Shown here: positions 57,244 to 64,000 of the stretch, in pieces
Layout of the letters: every line of letters begins with the position of its first letter
How positions within the stretch are numbered: the first letter of the stretch is position 1
Source of the DNA: Osedax fenrisi
Taxonomy: Eukaryota; Annelida; Polychaeta; Sabellida; Siboglinidae
NCBI GenBank assembly: GCA_964019155.1
Contig: OZ025244.1
Coordinates: 37,013,739-37,077,738 of the forward strand
Direction: 5' to 3'
DNA length: 64,000 bases
Program-made: the position numbers and the translations under genes
The notes under the pieces: model-generated
What the model was told of the DNA's origin: nothing
Database searches by the model: none
What the model saw: only the letters and a program-made list of their open reading frames with translations

Positions 57244-59075
57244 ATGCCTAATAAACGTGTTTATGATAATTCATATTTAAATTTTGGATTTTCTTCAATC
57301 TTGGATAAAGGAATAATACGACCGCAATGTGTAGTGTGCAAGACTACATTATCAAATGAGAGCTTGAGACCATCGAAATTAAAATTGCACTTGAATAAAA
57401 TGCATCCTTTATTAGCAAATAAGGGCATTGAATATTTCAGAATGAAAGAACGCGGCTTAAAACGGGCAAGATTGGATAATACATCCACAAGTACTTTCTG
57501 CCCAAATAAAAATATTACCGAAGCATCATATGAAATTGCACTTATTATAGCTAAAAAGAAGAAACCACATACAATTGGAGAATCTCTAGTAAAGCCATGC
57601 ATGTTAGAAGCAGCTCGACTTGTATTAGATCAAAAATCAGTGGATAAATTAAGTCAAATAAGTCTATCAGATAGTACAATTAAATCTAGAATAGACGAAA
57701 TGTCCAATGATATTAAAATGCAAGTGACTGATCAAATAAGATTATCTCCATTTTTTTCTATTCAGCTTGATGAATCAACAGATGTAAGCAATTTATCACA
57801 ACTTTTGGTTTATGCTAGATATATTTGTGATAATCAAATTAAAGAAGAGTTTTTATTTTGTAAAGTATTGACAACGACAACTAAAGCTATTGATGTAATG
57901 TCAATGGTATCTGAATTCTTTGTAGAAGAAAAAATATCATGGGATAAATTGATAGGAGTTTGTACGGATGGTGCTCCGAGTATGCTAGGATCAAAGTCGG
58001 GATTTGTTTCATTGGTTAAAAGAAAAAACCCTGAAATTATTGCAACGCATTGCATAATTCACCGTCAAGCACTTGCATCAAAAACGTTACCATCTGAATT
58101 AAATTGTATATTAAACATTATTATTAAAGTAGTTAATTATATTAAAGGTAGTTCACTTAGAACACGTCTATTTCGAAAGCTATGTGGTGAAATGGACGCT
58201 AATCATCAGGATTTGTTATTTTATACTGCTGTGCGCTGGCTATCGAAAGGAAATGTAATTGATCGAGTGTTTGAATTATTCTCAGAAATAAAAATGTTTA
58301 TATCTGAACAAAGTAATAAGATGCAGGAAGATTTGAAAGATTTTGATGAAGAAATATTACCAAGCATTGCATATTTAGCTGATATCTTTGAAAGATTAAA
58401 TTACTTAAATCGTCAGTTGCAAGGAAAAGAAACTACTATTATAATGCATACTGATGCAATTAAATCATTCATTGATAAATTGGATCTTTGGACAGGAAAA
58501 ATAGAAAGAAACAACATATCACCATTCCATAGACTTAATGAAGAGATTAATAATGATAAATTACCAGACATATTAAAGAATTGTATCCTGCAGCATTTAA
58601 CCGAACTAAAGTCTGAGTTTGAAAGATATTTCCCAGATATAATTTCTGACGATATAGCTATGAAATTATCAAGAAACCCGTTCAATTGCAACGTAGATGA
58701 TTTACCCAATGAGATTCAAGAAGAATTCTTAGATTTCCGAAATGATACAGAGGTTAATATATAATCATCAATTAATTTTCGTTATATATTTGTTAATTAT
58801 AGGCTAAAGAAGAGTTCATTCAAAGTAATAAAGACATACACTATTGGGCTAAAACTATGACATTATTCCCACAATTAAGTCTCTTTGTTTTAAGAAAATT
58901 GCTTCCTTTTTCATCAACTTACTTGTGTGAATCTGGATTCTCAACAATGCTGAACATAAAATCCAAGAATAGAAACAGATGGGATTTAGAAGTTGACATG
59001 AGATGTTCTTTAAGCATGACACATCCTCGAATTCGTAATTTAGTTACTCTTAAACAATTGCACCCATCTCATTAA
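57244..59075 (+). CDS. hAT transposase, ZBED5-like, two exons with a 50-nt intron
   Basis: Exon 1 is 57244..58752 (503 codons), exon 2 58803..59075 (90 codons plus stop): 593 aa, normal for this family. A BED-type zinc finger uses Cys29, Cys32, His49 and His54. The RNase-H-like catalytic core shows LDESTD (Asp176), CTDGAP (Asp242) and, in exon 2, YLCESGFS (Glu546) inside the C-terminal dimerisation region, which ends KQLHPSH. The intron begins GTTAAT and ends TTATAG in phase 0, and the join restores the typical FRNDTE-AKEEF sequence. The start ATG follows ATTTTACAG, so a 5' UTR intron is also likely. No disabling mutation is visible, so it may be active. It cuts and rejoins DNA at its inverted ends. 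Confidence 0.92.
58753..58802 (+). other. 50-nt intron in transposase
   Basis: GT...AG, length not a multiple of three, and contains an in-frame TAA (58762..58764). The frame resumes in phase 0 at 58803 with strong family similarity on both sides. Confidence 0.85.
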
Positions 59076-59193
59076 TTTTGTTTTATCATTATTATTAAAA
59101 TAAACATTATTTTCTCTTCTAATTTTTTTTGGGCCATATAAGTATTTCAAATTTGAAAAATGGGCCATGGGATAAAAAGTTTAAGAACCCCTG

Positions 59194-59201
59194 CTCTAGG
59201 G
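59194..59201. repeat. hAT target-site duplication, right
   Basis: CTCTAGGG; see 56346..56353. Confidence 0.95.
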
Positions 59202-59528
59202 TATATATACCTGTCTATATACAGTTGTGCATTACAATTATATTTAGTTAGAATTACTAAATAAATATTATAATGATATGTTTAAATAATTAACCAGATT
59301 ATAATCTAATGTAATCTAAGATAAGTATACTTATCGATATATCGATGTAGCTATTTTAGACTATGCGGAAGAGTAGCCAAATAGAAGGGTCTTGTTTAGA
59401 AAATAATATTTTATATGTAGTATTGGGATTTGTTGATAAAGGAATTTCGAATATATTTACATGATATTTCCTATTTTTTACTTTATTTTGTCGTACAGAA
59501 AGTAATAAACAAATATGAAGAGGTATAT
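59202..59528. other. Arm sequence between hAT and microsatellite
   Basis: Mirror of 6077..6403. No gene; nearly identical to the left arm with at least two base differences near 59345 and 59364. Confidence 0.7.
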
Positions 59529-61239
<1,711 letters not shown>

Positions 61240-62035
61240 CCTCCTAATGACTTATGTTCACCCTTACTACAATATAAACAGGATACATGAAATACTATAA
61301 GAATAGAGATCGACACCTAAACGATAAAAAAGGTCAGTTATATATATATATATTGTATTGGATTGAATATATTGTATAATATTACTATTCCGAATAGCCG
61401 TAAGATATATATATATATATACATTAGATATATATTTTCGCGATTAACCTTATATTAAGTATATATATACGGTTTCGATAATAATGGTACATCCATTAGA
61501 CATATAAATGTAACATATTTATTGGTTAATAATTCGGGACTCCTTAAATTAAATAAAAAAATTCACAGGTTTCCCCATAAATGCGGCCGTTTTTACTATA
61601 TAGAAGAAAATAAATTAAAACTTACAAATAACGCACACATAAACACCGCAGCATTTAATATAGTGGATGGTGTTTTTCGCGTACTAATATCATACTGTAA
61701 TACTCGAGCAGCCAAACGTCACTCAAACTATTACCGATGTTATGAGTGACTAATCACATCAAATATTCTATCTGATTAATGTCTACCTTAACATACTGTC
61801 GTTATTCTTACGATCACAATAACTAATACACGCCCACCATATATGACATGGGAATAAGTTATTGAATACACGCCTATCCTAACTAAGTTATCTCATTCTT
61901 CGCACGACCAGTGGACGTTGTGTATTCGCAATACTAACATACATTCTAACTAACGCATGCCCATTTAAACACGCCCTCTCTACCTAAACACGCCCACTCT
62001 AACAAATGTCCACTCTAACTAAAACACGACCACAG
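61240..62035. other. Right flank, unique DNA outside palindrome
   Basis: Contains a weak exon candidate at 61550..61749 and, at 61820..62030, several imperfect copies of ACACGCCCACTCTAAC, a pyrimidine-rich minisatellite that ends at a splice-acceptor-like CGACCACAG. Confidence 0.6.
61522..61749 (+). CDS. Weak exon candidate, unknown product
   Basis: Open frame of 75 codons without ATG. The part after AATTCACAG (61569) contains three cysteines (HKCGRFYY, ISYCNTR, YYRCYE) and is a little richer in GC than its surroundings. No family recognised; may be chance. Confidence 0.2.
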   Translation: MVNNSGLLKLNKKIHRFPHKCGRFYYIEENKLKLTNNAHINTAAFNIVDGVFRVLISYCNTRAAKRHSNYYRCYE

Positions 62036-62259
62036 AACAATTCAAATATATCACCGAGAATAAGCGCAACTGTCACGGTGACCTCGAATGTGCCGCCATC
62101 TTGGGAGACTCAATCTGCGAGTTCGGAGTGTGCAGATGTCGTAGGGGTTACCTGTACGATCGCGTCTCGGAGCGATGCAAAGGTTACGGCACGCATCGTT
62201 ATCGTGTATACATAAGCCTCCGAGGCATTCAAATGCGATTATTCAGCTCGTCGGTTTAA
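62036..62259 (+). CDS. Cysteine-rich exon, EB/EGF-like module
   Basis: A frame starting just after CGACCACAG reads NKRNCHGDLECAAILGDS, then ICEFGVCRCRRGYLYD and VSERCKG, and stays open to TAA 62257. The six cysteines follow the order C-x5-C-x8-C-x4-C-x1-C-x12-C, with G.C.C..GY in the middle, as in EB or EGF-like modules of secreted animal proteins. GC content is high. The exon may end at a weak donor (AAAG then GTTACG) near 62180 rather than at the stop. The frame has no ATG near its start, so it is probably an internal or last exon. A different frame over the same bases (62006..62215) is a shadow. Confidence 0.6.
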
Positions 62260-64000
62260 CATCCCAAACATAGTTTTTAATATTATTTTTTAATTTCGGT
62301 GTGTGTAAATCACAAATTATTTATCTTTATTTATATTCTTTATATTTGTCTATTATTATTTATCGTTACACATCGTTTTGACTGTAATCAATGAAGTATT
62401 ATCTATCTATGGTATACAATATGTTGAGAAGCACACATCTTACTCTGCTATCTATCCAATGTAAATACTAGTGAACCCGTGCCGCTGCTGGCAGTAGTAC
62501 CGCTACTGAAATATATTTAGGTTTGAAGCGATTTTATACAATACATTTTTAATTTTATATAACATTAATAATTTAGATTTTAATCACCTCATAGATATGT
62601 ATATCATGTACTATTAAGTATAATATTGGTTTTATATATATTAAAGAAAATTAGTTTTCTTCATAATAACCCATTTTTTAAAACCCATTTTTTACATTTT
62701 AAAAGTATATAGTCTGATAATAATGTACATTATAATTAAAACAATAGTCCTACGTAGGACATACGTATGTAGGTGGCGTTGTTCATGTTCTGTGCAATAT
62801 AACGGTTAACGTGTGTATTATGTACCCCTCGTGTCCACTCTAACGTCCCTTGCTTGTAAACACCCTATAGAGTATATATAGGGTATATCAAGTGTTACAT
62901 AACGCCGAGGTTGATGGAGAAAACGCATATATTGTTGTCATAACAAACAATAGGGAATTCTTAACGAGTCGGTGACCTTACCATATATGGGCATAACTAT
63001 ATTGTTACCACTGGGCAATACCTGGGCATCGGTACTTGTATCGAGTGCCGGTGTCATATAATACTTCGTCCCAATCCTAAAAATCGTCCCCGATTGTCAC
63101 ATGACTACAAAATCGATGATATTTCACTAAATACACATACGAATCGCTTCAAATTTAAACCACATATAACTAATATATATATACACACATTTGGAAAAAA
63201 TGAACTTCTAATTATGCATTAAAAGAAAGTAATACTCAAATATATAAAGTAGAATGGATATGAATTTGATAATACCAGATTAAACGACAATAAATTAATA
63301 TTTTAAAATTCTGAATCGATAGAAGTTATTATATTTCAATTTTAAGTTTAATACTATAAAATCGTATTATAAAATTGTCTCTATATACCATTTTAATTAA
63401 AAAAATTATACGCATTTAGCATAACTATACAAAGGACATGACGTCTGCTAAAGCATATGTTATGACATTTTAGTTTCCGTTTGAATGATTTATCGTATTG
63501 CATTATGGTCCAGTATTACAAATTTGAATATTATATATAAACCATTAGTTTTTAAATCAATGAGTTCAATATTATTATAATAAATTGTAATAAAATTAAA
63601 TATACATTATATTATTTAAATATATATATAAATACAATAGAAAAATGGAAAAACCTTTCCATTTAATTCGAAACTAATTTATATATAATTTTATATTTTT
63701 TATAACATATTTATATAAATATAAAAATTTAATAATATGCATTTAAAGTTTATAATATGTATTTTAATAGAATGCATTTTGATTTTACAAATAAATAAAC
63801 ATATCTGATATATTTGATTCAAATATTTATATCATTGAAATATAATTAAATATACCTATGAAAGTAATATATTTCTTGGTGCAAAATCAATCATTGCAAG
63901 GATATTGATCAAACGTCCTACCTATACCTATACATATACCTATATATAAAATATGTACATGCATATGCTTATACCTATATCAATACGTATAGCTATTCCT
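62260..64000. other. Right flank, AT-rich, no gene seen
   Basis: Mostly AT-rich. GC-richer spots at 62470..62510 (CGCTGCTGG/CGCTACTG) and 62990..63110 have no supported frame. GTCCACTCTAACG at 62838 is a stray copy of the minisatellite motif upstream of the EB/EGF-like exon. Confidence 0.55.

Larger units (their letters stand above)
56354..59193 (+). mobile_element. Intact-looking hAT transposon, right arm only
   Basis: 2840 bp. The inverted ends CAGGGTTTCTTAAACT and CAGGGGTTCTTAAACT differ at one base, and the 8-bp target duplications are perfect. Subterminal GGGCCATGGGCC-like repeats lie at both ends, a 74-bp tandem array and a 165-bp duplication lie upstream of the gene, and a transposase gene fills the right two thirds. 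The matching empty site in the left arm dates the insertion after the arms arose. hAT elements move by cut and paste and make 8-bp duplications, which agrees. Confidence 0.96.

Noticed and set aside
62006..62215. 69-codon ATG frame in the right flank
   Set aside because: It overlaps the EB/EGF-like exon in another frame, which has a meaningful cysteine pattern and splice context; the ATG frame is a shadow.

Overview
This window is eukaryotic and almost certainly metazoan nuclear DNA. It is very AT-rich, full of (TA)n tracts, and carries APE-type non-LTR retrotransposons, hAT DNA transposons, a leucine-rich-repeat (LRR) exon, a BACK/Kelch gene relic and a cysteine-rich EB/EGF-like exon with splice-site context. 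I cannot name the species. An invertebrate with a low-GC genome fits best.

The dominant feature is a giant inverted repeat covering about 58 of the 64 kb. The left arm (3077..28124) and right arm (34664..61239) are reverse complements and are separated by a 6.5 kb unique spacer (28125..34663). Paired positions add up to about 62788 next to the spacer and drift to 62757 at the outer end. Both arms end outside in the same trinucleotide microsatellite, (TAC)n on the left (3.0 kb) and (GTA)n on the right (1.7 kb). Beyond them the flanks are unrelated: a nearly intact CR1/L2-like LINE on the left (1..3079) and unique sequence with one cysteine-rich exon on the right.

From outside to inside, each arm holds: an LRR exon; a tRNA-like element; a GGCTCG-type repeat; a decayed Jockey/CR1-group LINE; a TA-flanked foldback-like element (copy 1); a small hairpin built from a LINE reverse-transcriptase fragment, with the rest of that LINE; copy 2 of the foldback-like element; a dead hAT with 8-bp target duplications; and a BACK/Kelch pseudogene that runs up to the spacer. 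The spacer holds a third LINE relic between AT- and TG/CA-rich repeats.

The arms are not identical. The LRR exon differs at 5 of 660 bases, four of which change the protein. One LINE is more broken on the left. Only the right arm carries a 2.84 kb hAT transposon (56354..59193) with near-perfect inverted ends, an 8-bp target duplication and a transposase that reads through once a 50-nt intron is removed. The left arm has the matching empty site, so this insertion is younger than the arms. The older hAT, both foldback copies and the Kelch frameshifts are shared, so they predate the duplication.

Real host coding content is small: the LRR exon pair, the EB/EGF-like exon, and perhaps one or two weak exon candidates. 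Everything else is mobile-element or simple-repeat DNA. The main caution is assembly: two haplotypes joined head to head could mimic part of this structure.
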